Source of the DNA: Fragilaria radians
Taxonomy: Eukaryota > Bacillariophyta > Fragilariophyceae > Fragilariales > Fragilariaceae
Assembly (NCBI GenBank): GCA_900642245.1
Contig: CAAAJI010000014.1
Coordinates: 109,660-173,659 of the forward strand
Direction: 5' to 3'
Length of the DNA: 64,000 nt
The translations under genes and the position numbers were made by a program. The notes beneath the pieces are model-generated. The model saw only the letters and a list, made by a program, of their open reading frames with translations. It ran no database searches and was not told the DNA's origin. Positions 34,504 through 45,195 of the stretch are shown here, piece by piece. Each line of letters opens with the position of its first letter. Positions within the stretch are counted from its first letter, which is position 1.

Positions 34504-35328
34504 ATGTCTGAGACAAATCAAAGCTTAAACCTCACGAGTGTTCAAGATGCACTGAATGAAATAGACGCGCAAGATATTTCGTATTCTCCAGAAGAAATCC
34601 AAACGATTCGTGAAGTCAAGCGTCGATTAGAGGAAGAGGACAAACTTTCTTACGTTAATTTACGCTTTCTGGCCTTTACAGTTGTTATCTGTAAAAATAG
34701 AGTTGAAGATTCACTGCAAAAATATAGAAAGTTAATTAAGGCAATGTCATCCTGTGGTATGTCAATAATCGAATCGGATGAGGAATTATGGTCGGACAAG
34801 AACATGGAAGACCACCTTCGCAACTACTATGCAGCATGTGGCGTTGACTTTGAGAATCGTCAGATCATGTGGATCCGTGGTGGTGAACCCATTCGAGAGT
34901 GTGACGAAAAATCTGCCATTCGTGCTGGCATTGTGTACGTGATTGCAGTCCACGCTGATAACGTGTCTCTCCGACAGGGGATAACATTCGTCTTGGATCT
35001 TTCAAAGAGTAAAGTGAGGGAACGATCGAAGAATGAATCGAATCTTCAAAGGATCAATCAATCGTATCCCTTGCGTCCACAGGCAATCTATATGGCCGGG
35101 ACATCGGCGGCGATGAGGATCACAGTCAATGCCATTATCCGTTTTGCCTCACTCTTTACGAAAGAAAAAGTTCTTCAACGAATTAAGTTTGTCAGCATGG
35201 AAGAAGTCATGAGTTTAGTCCCCAAGCAAAGTGGACCACAGTATTTAGGAGGATTTGGAGGTGACATAGATGACGTTGTGGAATGGGCAAGGAGTCGATA
35301 CTTTAAAATGCCTTTACCGACTCTGTAA
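34504..35328 (+). CDS. CRAL-TRIO (Sec14-like) lipid-binding protein
   Basis: A single exon of about 274 residues from the ATG at 34504 (MSETNQSLNL); a GTG three codons upstream is less likely. Family members bind and exchange phosphoinositides, tocopherols or other hydrophobic ligands between membranes. The N-terminal helical segment has LRFLAFTVVICKNRVEDSLQKY, the usual LRFLRAR...A...L pattern. The lipid-binding domain covers residues about 110-255: GITFVLDLSKSK, YPLRPQAIYMAGTSAAMRITVN, FTKEKVLQRIKFVS, then QYLGGFGG close to the end. No targeting peptide is seen, so it is probably cytosolic. It is convergent with the GT8 gene. The ligand cannot be told from sequence. Confidence 0.85.
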   Translation: MSETNQSLNLTSVQDALNEIDAQDISYSPEEIQTIREVKRRLEEEDKLSYVNLRFLAFTVVICKNRVEDSLQKYRKLIKAMSSCGMSIIESDEELWSDKNMEDHLRNYYAACGVDFENRQIMWIRGGEPIRECDEKSAIRAGIVYVIAVHADNVSLRQGITFVLDLSKSKVRERSKNESNLQRINQSYPLRPQAIYMAGTSAAMRITVNAIIRFASLFTKEKVLQRIKFVSMEEVMSLVPKQSGPQYLGGFGGDIDDVVEWARSRYFKMPLPTL

Positions 35329-36027
35329 CCCTCCAAAATCACGGAACTAGTAGTATTGGATATATAGCTGCTTCGACAATTCAAAGACTGCATGAATCAC
35401 TTATTAATCTTTTCTTTGGTAAAGCTCAATTGCTTCCTACTGTTTGTTCAATCGAAATTCATACTTAGATAGATAAGCACTAAACAACATTTCCTGCTAC
35501 ATGTGAAGAAAGCAGTGGGACAATCGAAAAACGTACTTTTCAAATCGCATCGCGCATTTCTGAAAACTTGGAAAAGTAGGCAGTTCAAATTGTAAAAAAA
35601 TACTACAACCTAATTTTGAAATTCGTGATAAAATGGACATATCCAATATGATCCTTGAGCCACGTGAGGTTTGCAGACACATCATTTGATTCATATCAAG
35701 AAGTGAAGGAAAATCTATTTTTATCTTGTGGATCTGTCTTTGAAATCCATATCCTCGTTTGAAAAAATGAGTTACTGAATGGCTGAATGCGATATATGAC
35801 ATTCTCAGTGAACCAATGCAATTTTTCCTTCATTCCTGCATCTGCCCATCAAGGTCATCTTTATTCTGTTCTTGCCTTCTACACTATATCTTAAAAATGG
35901 CGAACTTATTGTTGTTTCAACTCTCATATGCATTTCCAACTAGTTACAGTGATTGCAACAAAAAAAGTATCCGAAATTTTCTAAAACGTAAGACCAGGTT
36001 GTTGTGCCTATGCGTGAAGGTCATTTC
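35329..36027. other. Intergenic between convergent genes
   Basis: About 700 bases of AT-rich DNA between the stop codons of the CRAL-TRIO and GT8 genes. The frames at 35497-35802 and 35816-36211 do not read like proteins. No repeat is seen. Confidence 0.5.
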
Positions 36028-37236
36028 TCAAGTGTATTTGCAAAATGGTTTGGAGAAAAATCTCTCCAATTTATGTATATCCTCAGCAACGCTACCATTA
36101 ACCTTAGGGAATAGTGACTGCAAGGATCCCAAGTCATATTTGTCCCATGCCTTGCGCAGCAAAAACCTCCATATGGTGAATCTGTCGTGCTCAATTGAAA
36201 CATTGTCATGAACACAATCTAGATCAAAATTGGATCTTTGCCATGGCTTTTTGCTTCCGGTGTAATGTATATGATCCATGTATATGGGGAACCTGGAAAT
36301 CCATTTCTCTGAAGCAATATCAATGTGGTTTGGACAAGCTAGGCTGTAGTGACGAAGATCTTTGACTAACTTCAAATTTCCATCGTCGCCACTTTCCCAA
36401 GCTTGTAACCGATTACCAATAGCTAATGACGTGCTTTTCTTTACGTATCTAACCCAATGATAAAGCATACCTTGGTCTACTGATGCAGCTTGCCAAGACC
36501 ATGTTGTATAGTTCCCTTTTAAGCTTTCCGCAGGATGCCGTAGGCTTGTTCCAAATCCTTGCTCTAGGTCAAGAAATCTCAGTGCTCGATATTTCTCCCA
36601 ATCTCCTATTTCTGGAGTCACAATAAAAAATCCACCTTGAGCTGGTTCATGCATATACGCTAAAGCTAGGTTAGGAGCAAGATATCCTTCGTCCATCAAT
36701 TTGAAGTAAAAATCCCAGTTGCAAAGAGGAAGGACATCAGCATCGAAAAATAGAATTTGCTTATACTTTTGGAGCCTAAGAATATAAAACTTATCCATCA
36801 TGTACCCGGGCGAGTCATACTTGATTTCTGTGGGAAGATAGAAAAGTTTCATACGCAGCGTTTCAAAAAAGTTCTCCTGCGCCTCAGTCAAAGCTCTGGG
36901 CGTCTCTGCTAACTTTCGAAATCGAATCAAAACGTTCAAATCCGAAGAGGAGTTAGTAATATCTAGGACGTATCTTACAACCAATAAATGGAGAAGATAC
37001 CCTAAGAAGGATGTTCGGGAACTCAGTGGATCAGTTCCTTCAGGATCTATCCCTGCCACCAACGTGACAAACGAACTCTTTTCCTTGGACTTGGGAACGA
37101 TGTAAGGGGACTGAACCTGAGCACTTGGTTGTACCTTAGCTGTTAGACAGTTAAAGAAAATGATGAACAAAAACGATATTAGAGTACTTTGGATCAATGG
37201 GTGAGTTTTCAATAACCATCTTCTCAAAGTCGTCAT
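36028..37236 (-). CDS. GT8-like (glycogenin-type) glycosyltransferase, type II membrane protein
   Basis: A single exon of 402 residues from the ATG at 37236. Residues about 14-34 (LIQSTLISFLFIIFFNCLTA) form a signal anchor, so the catalytic part should face the Golgi lumen. The nucleotide-sugar domain starts at about residue 55 (SFVTLVAGIDPEG) and has the metal-binding DxD as ILFFDADVLPLCNWD, Asp at about 165 and 167. MHEPAQGGFFIVTPEIGDW and QAASVDQGMLYHWV fit the acceptor and second metal region of GT8 enzymes, and YMDHIHYTGSKKPW is the typical HYxGxxKPW motif. The product is therefore a hexosyltransferase moving sugar from a nucleotide-sugar; donor and acceptor are unknown. Confidence 0.85.
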   Translation of the reverse strand: MTTLRRWLLKTHPLIQSTLISFLFIIFFNCLTAKVQPSAQVQSPYIVPKSKEKSSFVTLVAGIDPEGTDPLSSRTSFLGYLLHLLVVRYVLDITNSSSDLNVLIRFRKLAETPRALTEAQENFFETLRMKLFYLPTEIKYDSPGYMMDKFYILRLQKYKQILFFDADVLPLCNWDFYFKLMDEGYLAPNLALAYMHEPAQGGFFIVTPEIGDWEKYRALRFLDLEQGFGTSLRHPAESLKGNYTTWSWQAASVDQGMLYHWVRYVKKSTSLAIGNRLQAWESGDDGNLKLVKDLRHYSLACPNHIDIASEKWISRFPIYMDHIHYTGSKKPWQRSNFDLDCVHDNVSIEHDRFTIWRFLLRKAWDKYDLGSLQSLFPKVNGSVAEDIHKLERFFSKPFCKYT

Positions 37237-40200
37237 TGCATTGAAAAAGTAAGAATAAAATTAATAACCGATCTTTCAATAATGAATTATGTGTAATTAT
37301 GAAATCAACTTTGCTAATGATTTCCCCAAAGATGCGCGTATCAAGATGTTATTGCCCTCAAAAATCTGTAGACATAGGTATTGCCCTGGTGCCGGCATAT
37401 CAGCGGAACAGTAAAAATCAATACGCAGACAGACTATTCTAATTCTATATTTAACATGCTACTTACCTATTATGCCGGCCTATCTTTTGTAACAACCGAA
37501 AAAAATCTGGGTGCCCTCTCTCTATTATAAACACCCATGTTCCTTGTCCTCCCTGAACTGATGTATCCGTTAGGGCTATTATTTATATTAATCCCTGGCT
37601 CATTTGAAGCTAATGATATGTTGTATACACCATATCTTTCATATAGATCACAGAATTGGAACAATGCAACAAACTCTGAATTGTTTAGCTTTCGACGCTC
37701 TTTAGCTAGATATAAGTTTCAGTTCGTTATTGATCCATTTTCTTCTGTCTCTAATTCATTTTCTTCCCTACAGTTTTGTATTCCCGTTGTACGACCTTAT
37801 TAATTAATATCCATCTTCCTAGCGCGTGTTTCCATGCCATTACTATGTATTGCAGCATAGATTTTAATTATTGTTTCAAAATCTTCCACGTACTTCTATT
37901 TGACTTTAGTTGCTTTACCACATCTTGAAATTTAATTATTAAATGTATTGTACTGTTTTGGCCATATGCACGGGAATCAATTCTTTTTCCCTTTTCGTAA
38001 TAGATCAAAGTTCAAAATTTCTTCACCATATAGTATATCTCAATTTTATTGAATTTGTTTTGCACGCGTAGTAAATTTCTTGATCCTCACAGCTTCAGCA
38101 TCCTCAAAGTAAATGTGGGCGTCTGCAAAGGGATATTTCCATATCCTATGCGATGCAACCATTCCTCAAAGGCTTTATTCGCACCATTTGACATATTTGT
38201 CATTTCTGCACCATATGTTTACAAATGATTGTATATTGACAATTTGCTGATTTTTAAAGAAGTATATACTGTATACATTGCTTTACGTTTTGGTATCTCT
38301 TCTCGGTTAAGAAGGATTCCTATTGTTCTGCTAAATATTTCATTTACTTTTTGTTATACAGCAAATACAGTGGGCTCTATTTTTCATGGAGAGGGTACAA
38401 AACACCAATGTCGCTCATTCACCTCTCTGAGTCTTTCTGTTTTCCCTCTAAGGTACTTCTCAAAGAGATTAATGCCAACCTTTGCTAAATTGAAATTACA
38501 TTATCTGTTATTGATTTTACTCCGTTTTTTCCGTTTACCACGTTTCTTTTTCACGGTTGTTTCCTTCTAAATGTGTCCTATTACATGATTCTCAATTTTT
38601 TCACCGTAAGTCGTTGTCTATATTGGTAAATATATTTTTGTGATCGTTATCCTATTAAAAGCTCGATTTTCCTTGATTTTTAGTTACATGGAGAATCCTG
38701 CTAACTTTTTTTCTAACAGGATCATTTACTCTATCAATTCATGGTTTTCCTTGTATTGTATCGATTTTATGTCATCTGAATATATGTTTTATTTTCTTAA
38801 TATCTTCAATGCAGCAAGATTTTCTAAAATTTATAGTTTAGATCCTGCACATAACTATTGCGTTGGGGTGACATAATAAGTCATCGTGGTTAGATTTTTT
38901 TAATATGTTTTGCCTTGAATTCCATGTCCATTTGATATCGGGATTATTCTAAGCGATTGTCATTTTCTCTTGAATTACTTAACCGGATATGACAAAATGA
39001 CATAACCTTTTGACTGATTGCCAAAATAATTGTCTTGTTCTCTTCGATCCATCTGCGTCTATGTTTTCTTCGCCATATTATTGAGGTACACGTAAATCTG
39101 GAAAATTCCAGTTTATTCTATGTTTAGGTGGCAGTTATATATTCTTGAGCATCATATGTTAACGTTCTATGCATGAATATAGTGTCCACACATCCACGGT
39201 CCTTATTTTCTTCAGTTTCTAGGTACCGCTTCACTATCCCACCACATCCTTATACTTGTGACTTTCTGGCACTTTTGCAGTTTCCTTAGCTTGAATTTTA
39301 CTTTAATTGTCTCAGGGCAGAAGCTGCTTGCCAGGTACTTTCCAATTCTTTTCCTCCCTTTCTCAATTATGACACCCTTTACGTTTGCGCTAACAAGGCC
39401 CATGAGCCTTTTCCACTAATCACCAATGAATCTGGCAATGCCCTTAAATAGCAGCATCTTGAAATAGTCTTTAAAGCCACCACTGATGTTATGCTCTTGT
39501 ATGCTGTGTATGTGCGTACTACCAGTCAACAAGAACATTCATGGTATTGCCAATTGAGAGAATGTCACGTAGCATGCCTAAAGACGATGGAGAACACTTT
39601 TTTTCCGAAAACGAAACTCTGGGCTGACAAATAATCTGGCATTTACTTCTTTACCATTCGCACAATCTCAGTCATGGGTAACCTGTATTCTCCACACTTT
39701 CCAGATTATTAACTATTCTTTGTACATAATGTGATCACTTTGACACCGTGCTTTCCTTCCAGATGGCGATGAAGTGAATTTCGTCTTCATCTTTTGCTTG
39801 ATTTAAAGCTTATTTTGCAGACAAATCTGTAAGTTTTGCAAAGTTGGTTTACTTCCAAGATAGCAGATATCCAAAACTTCCAGATTGTAGTTTCAATACT
39901 TTTTTGTGTATTGTATGCAGCATTATACTAAAGAATTCACAGCTCGAATAGTTGATAAGCTCATTTCTGATCTCTAAACGAAACCCATCCACTTTTAATA
40001 AATCCATTTCTGATCTGATCAGTTCCGATGGTGAGACACTGACGCACTTTGAAAACAACCAATAACAATGGATCTTGATCCGTAATCAGGGACCCATGGG
40101 GCTAACTTCAAGGAAAATAAGCCTCCGAAATTTTGCTGACACTGATTTAGAAGGCTCAGATGTAATTGAAGTGGTTTGTGTCAAGAAAAGTAATGAAATA

Positions 40201-40929
40201 AAGGTAAAAATGATAACCCAATAAACATTGGGATGGACAAAAGAGCAAAGTAAAAGAAGGAAATACAAAAAAACTTGAAATGAGGTAGAATAGTTTCAAT
40301 GATTAAGGGTAACATATATTTTGGTGAGGCAAGGACATTTCCATGAAGCTTGGAACAATAAAAATCTGGAATCTAAGGAAAAATGAATATTTGAAAAGGA
40401 GCTGAAAGAAATGAAAACCTTTAAATGCGTGGGAAAAAATCAGCTTAAAAGATGATCTGGAAGGACAAAAACTCATTGACTACAAATAGGTTCTAAAAAT
40501 TAGAAGAGACGGATCATTCAGAGCTATTTTTGTTGCGTTAGCCAAGAACCTGTACTTGGACTTTATCAAAATTTACTCCCCATTGGTAAACGACGTCAGT
40601 TTTTGACGGATGCTCATTTTGGTGCAACAATAGAAGCTTGGACCTCTATCTTTGGATGTGGAGTGCAAAGTGGAGCAGTATTCAAAATTGAAATACAGAC
40701 AATCAATATGATGGATAAATGTTAAATTTTGATCGGTGAGGGATGTTTTCGTTTCAGTCTTTTTTTTCTAAAAAAGTACATTATAGTTCGAGGTAATATT
40801 AGGTTGTAGCCAAATGTTGCGTACCATTATACTTGGGCCTTTCGAATCTACGTCGTTTTTGGTAACAAGACAGTTGGTAATAATACATATACCATTTGCA
40901 ACGAACATCCAACACTCTTCTAACTCAAG
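37237..40929. other. Intergenic, 3.7 kb, AT-rich with decayed coding traces
   Basis: The plus strand is T-rich. Frames at 37537-37803, 38229-38570 and 38640-38876 are hydrophobic by composition and not convincing. A minus-strand stretch at 39212-39490 reads more like protein and is listed separately. A short plus-strand frame from 40095 (MGLTSRKISLRNFADTDLEG) also looks protein-like but stops after about 45 codons. This may be the remains of one or more mobile elements (inference). Confidence 0.4.
39212..39490 (-). pseudogene. Possible decayed transposase fragment
   Basis: The minus strand reads in one frame with a single internal TAG: SGGFKDYFKMLLFKGIARF, then GLVSANVKGVIIEKG, and SIRMWWDSEAVPRN before the stop. 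The order Gly/hydrophobic helix, then VxxNxKG, then WWDSExV recalls the end of piggyBac-type transposases, where a WxDxKxV motif follows an N-R-K-G motif. The match is weak and from memory of the family only. No flanking inverted ends were found. Confidence 0.22.
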
Positions 40930-41497
40930 ATGGACGAAGCAACCAAGAGAATCGATTTTCTTCGTAACTACTTGGAGGACTCTCGTAAGATCTGGGCTAG
41001 GCGTACTCCTGAGGTTTATGTTGCCGAACATAAGGCTCGGATTGCAACCTCCAAATCGTGGCGTCATATGAAGGCAGTCGAATTTGCCTTTCATGAGATG
41101 AGTCATCCCGGCAATCGTCCTTTCGTTATTGGTATGGGGTAGGTACAAATTCATTTTTTCGTTTTTGTTCATTATTTATAGAAAACAAATAGTAGGGTCA
41201 GTGATTAGACCACTATATCCAATACGATGATTACGATGGGGAGAGGGAGGACATCGATGATATTTTTGCCGTGACGTTTCTTTTAACACTCTTTTCTCTT
41301 TGACAGAATTTGTTTCGCGACATGCCTTTATGTCCACTTCAAGTTTACTGGTAAGTATGAATACATGTTATGCAAAATTTCTCTTCAATGTTCAAAGTCT
41401 AACTCTGGAAACCTCCATTCCTATGCCTACAGAGGAAGACAAATTGAATTCTGAATACTGGCAAACATATCATGCCAAACATGAAAAGAAGCATTAA
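40930..41497 (+). CDS. Small single-pass membrane protein (three exons), possibly mitochondrial
   Basis: Exons 40930-41138, 41307-41350 and 41433-41497 join with consistent phases (2, then 1), giving 105 residues. Introns have GTAGGT/ACAG and GTAAGT/ACAG ends. The start is the ATG at 40930 (MDEATKRIDFLRNYLED). After a charged, helical N-terminal 65 residues comes one membrane segment spanning the first splice (FVIGMGICFATCLYVHFKF), then a hydrophilic tail EEDKLNSEYWQTYHAKHEKKH. Size and layout resemble accessory subunits of respiratory complexes, but I do not recognise the family. The gene is convergent with J-protein copy B, about 210 bases away. Confidence 0.65.
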
Positions 41498-41707
41498 GCC
41501 ATTAGTCCTTACGTTATCTACAGGTGAATCTTTCGTTTTGTCACGAAGATGGATCAGAATATTTGTCTTCACTGAATAGTGCATGACAAGCGGTTTTAAG
41601 TTGAAAAGAAAGTTTAATCAGAGATAATAGTAAACATTTTGATTAAGGACTAGGCCTATTAGACATTAGTATTTTACTCTATCCTCTCAGTAAGCGTTTG
41701 CAGCAAA

Positions 41708-43312
41708 TTACATATTCCTCGCTTGTCTTATCATTTCGGCTTGGTCATCGTGTGAAACTTCTTGTCCTTGGGCCTTTGCCATTGTTGTCATCGCCGCAAC
41801 TGTGGCACGTGCACGAATTTCTTGCGCATCGATTCCAACCGAATCACTTCCTCCCTCAGCTTTTCCTGCTGTGTAGAATTCCCTTCCTAAAATTCGAATA
41901 CCCTTCACTCGTTTCTCACGCTCTTCAGGTGAAACAGAAGAATCACTGAAAATCTTATTACACACATTCTTTAGAGTTTTGGAGATATCACGAACATTTA
42001 TTGCCCAGGCCAATTCCAGTATTGCGGGTAATGAATCGCTCATCCTCTCAGTCAGTTCTGCTTGTTGTTCTGCCGTGAGCCCCTCACCTTCTTTCATACC
42101 ACGTTGAACAGACTCGACTTCTTTGAAGGCTTTCTGACCCTTAGATGCTGCCTTCACACCAGCAGAGACGATTTGCATGTTCGCATTCATTAATTTTATA
42201 TTTTTCTTGATACGGGCTGCATGGCCATCCATCCCAAGAAAGCTCGACTTAAAGCCCAAAAACTCGTCTGCCTCAATCTGAAGTGAGAAGCCGATTGTAA
42301 CACAAAATACATTACCGAATGGGCCTTCGACGATCTTAGCAGCTTCTTCTTGACAACTTAATGCGAAAGCCTCCTCTGAAACAATACCAGAGGAAAACTC
42401 AGCCACACGCTCCACAAGGTGGATTGCACACTTAACTTCACGTTTTCTCTGTCTAAACTCTGCTTCAGCAGAGTTGGATTTAACATTATTCATATCTATT
42501 TCAACCTCTTCCTCTCCAGAATCTGGTTTAGGCTGATTCATCGTATCTTTCATTAAAGTATCCGCTGTATTGGCGATCCACAACTCACCAATGTATGGCT
42601 CAACCAAGTGGGAGCCAAACATTACAGTGAAGAATACAAGAGGATCTATTTGTTCAACGGATGCAGCAGCAGAGTTCTCATCGAGACCCACGCGATCGTA
42701 ATTCTTCCGAGATTCCTCTTTGGAAAGGACTTGGTATGCTTGTCCAAGCATTTGAAACTTCTCTGCAGCTTCGGGATCGTCTGGATTCTTGTCTGGATGA
42801 CACTTTCGTGCCTCTTTGTAATACGCTTTCTTGATATCTGCTTGAGATGCATTCGTGGATATGTTTAACAGATCGTAGTACAATCGATCTTTTACAGGAC
42901 GTTCATTCTGAACACCTTGAGTAGAAGTTGATGATGACTTTCCCTTCTCCTCTTCCAAGGCTTGAATCTCTTCCCATTCCTTATCGAGGCGATAAAAATA
43001 CCACTTTCGATTCTTCTCATCCCAAATCATACCCTGATTAGCGGATGTGATCGCTTCGACAGAGTTGACCAAACCTCTTCCAATTTGATACGCTCCGATG
43101 ACTACACCCATGGTAGGTAGTGCGACTGCCGAAACTACACCTGCACCAAGTCCGGTTACAAATCCTTTCACTCCGTATTGTTGTGCTCCAACTATAGGAT
43201 TTGCCACAAGTGATGCTACACCAGCAACAGTTCCTTTGGCTGCATTCTTTAAACCAGAACTTAAGCCAGCCCATCCATCCTTTGGCCTTCGTGTCGAGAA
43301 AAGTGAGTCCAT
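41708..43312 (-). CDS. J-domain protein with DnaJ-X C-terminal region, copy B
   Basis: The frame has 534 residues from the ATG at 43312 (MDSLFSTRRPKDG) with the same layout as copy A: Gly/Ala-rich N-terminal region, J domain with HPD at 172-174, then a DnaJ-X type domain. A leader exon at 43621-43725 can be joined in phase 0 to GTT ATG GAC at 43315, adding 36 residues and giving about 570. Its intron would be 43316-43620 (GTACGT...GCAG). Copies A and B differ by only 10 residues in the last 354 but by 26 in the first 180, and the DNA of the J-domain region shows almost no silent changes. It would act as an Hsp70 co-chaperone in the cytosol or on a membrane (inference). Confidence 0.85.
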   Translation of the reverse strand: MDSLFSTRRPKDGWAGLSSGLKNAAKGTVAGVASLVANPIVGAQQYGVKGFVTGLGAGVVSAVALPTMGVVIGAYQIGRGLVNSVEAITSANQGMIWDEKNRKWYFYRLDKEWEEIQALEEEKGKSSSTSTQGVQNERPVKDRLYYDLLNISTNASQADIKKAYYKEARKCHPDKNPDDPEAAEKFQMLGQAYQVLSKEESRKNYDRVGLDENSAAASVEQIDPLVFFTVMFGSHLVEPYIGELWIANTADTLMKDTMNQPKPDSGEEEVEIDMNNVKSNSAEAEFRQRKREVKCAIHLVERVAEFSSGIVSEEAFALSCQEEAAKIVEGPFGNVFCVTIGFSLQIEADEFLGFKSSFLGMDGHAARIKKNIKLMNANMQIVSAGVKAASKGQKAFKEVESVQRGMKEGEGLTAEQQAELTERMSDSLPAILELAWAINVRDISKTLKNVCNKIFSDSSVSPEEREKRVKGIRILGREFYTAGKAEGGSDSVGIDAQEIRARATVAAMTTMAKAQGQEVSHDDQAEMIRQARNM

Positions 43313-43620
43313 AACCTGCTGGCTCTGAGATCAAATGTGTTTAAAAAAGTGTCCAGTTAGTTGATTGAAATGAGATGAATATTATGGATCGAAAATCTGA
43401 AACATGTATCCCATACATCTATACCAATTTATTCTTCGGTATGATCAAAACCAACCTCCAAATCGGCTGTTGGTGAGGGATTTAATTGGATCTCTATACC
43501 TCCTGCGAGTGTGAATATCATGTATGAATAGAACTCGATCTCACAAAGCAAAACAAGAGGATTTCCAAGGCCTCATCTTGAAAAAAATTCAAATCTTCAT
43601 TTTCACAAGACTCGACGTAC

Positions 43621-43725
43621 CTGTACTAATTCTTGGTCTAGGGAATTGGATGATTGGATCTGTGCTGCATTAGAGCCAGACTGTGTATCCTCCTCGCCAT
43701 CGGTCTTTCTTTCTGATTCATTCAT
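43621..43725 (-). CDS. Putative leader exon of J-protein copy B
   Basis: 35 codons from the ATG at 43725 (MNESERKTDGEEDTQS) end in CAG before a GTACGT donor. The exon is hydrophilic and in phase with the main frame through the acceptor at 43316-43317. The matching DNA in block A has a stop and no donor. Expression data would settle whether this exon is used. Confidence 0.45.
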
Positions 43726-45195
43726 TATTGTCCTTCGATAGGATTGAAACAGTCGCCAGTCTTGATAGTTGCGTTGCCAGAATACGGGCCGAGAAGAAAT
43801 CCGTAATTTGTACCTATTCGTACAACGAATGCATTGACTTAGTATCATAATAGGAGAAAAGTGCAAAACTGGGAAGAATTCAAAAGAAGAATATATATGG
43901 AATACAACTCACGAATGTGTCCAGTGCTCAAGTAACGGTAACAGACACAAAATGTGGAAAACAAAACACAGGATCATCATGTCAAAACCTAATTCAAATA
44001 GAACGAATTTGGTCTTAATTGCTAAGGGCCCCTTTTCTCTTCTTCTCAAATTTACAGTTTCCTATGGAATACTGGATGCCATTAGTGCTTAGTCCCATAT
44101 TAGAAAAAAGAATAATGTTACGCAGGGGCAACCTAAGAAACGGGTATCCCCTACTTGCGTATATCAAATAGACATATTGCAAAGTGCCTTTCAAATAACA
44201 TAATACATATAACTGTTATGGGTACCGACACATCTATCAATTATGTATCATCTTTCCTAAACACTAACATTATTTCTCATTGTCTCCATAGCTCTATGGA
44301 ACTAATTCTGTGATTGTAATTCAAGGATTGATTGGCACCTTCAAAAGCATTTATACAGACATGCCGTTGATGAGTCAATGACATTCATTTGAAATACAAA
44401 ATGGACAGGGATGCAGTACATGGAAAGGTAAACAAATAATCAGTAATATACACCTCTAATCCTGGGTACGTATTTATCTCTCAGAGCCTTCTTCTTGGAA
44501 CACTTGATTCTTATTCATAACCTGACTTCTCTACGAATCATAACAAGACCCCTCTTTGCTCTTTTGCATGTTAGGTTTGTCAAGAGTAAGTACGATACAT
44601 GAATGTTCCAAAAAATGGAAACCATAAAATACTATGCACTTTGTCTTCAACTAAGTCTTAGTTGACCTAATTTGGTTGTCGCGTGAAATGCCGAAGACAA
44701 GGGACACAAAACAATATGAGGACATTGCTATAAATTACTGTCGATAGTTTTGAGGCGATTTTTAACAAAACGCTCCCTCAAGACACAAAAATTATGAATA
44801 CACATGAAAGTTTTACTCCAATGCAATTTTTCAACGAACATCTAGGTACCAATTTTTACAATGGTTCACTTCATTGGTCTTCCTACCTAGAAGCGTTGGC
44901 AACCGTAGATATATGTCGTTTTGCAGAAGGATTCTTTGTGGTAAATCTACACATATAACTCAGTAACAAAATTGTTGTTACATTCTCTACAGAAACCTTA
45001 TTTTCAATATCACCATCGTTGGAAGCGAAAACTTGAAACTTTCACCTTTTCGTGTCTCAACATCATCTATAAATATTCTTCAGAGAAAATAGTGGAGAGC
45101 TGTTACAATAAGAGAATCATACAGCTCAAGATTTTGTTTGATTATTGAAGTCTCAAGTAAACTCTCTTTCCTTTCGAGTATACAGTTACTTAATC
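43726..45195. other. Intergenic of block B, promoter of the four-TM gene
   Basis: About 1.5 kb of AT-rich DNA without a gene. The last 235 bases (44959-45195) are shared with block A at 32926-33505, which marks them as the conserved promoter and leader of the gene that follows. Confidence 0.5.

Noticed and set aside
35497..36211. Frames between the CRAL-TRIO and GT8 genes
   Set aside because: These are AT-rich frames with no protein-like features; part of the plus-strand frame overlaps the end of the GT8 gene.
37537..38876. Three plus-strand frames of 78-113 codons
   Set aside because: They are rich in Phe, Leu, Ile and Ser because of the T-rich strand. They have no recognisable domain, splice logic or partner.
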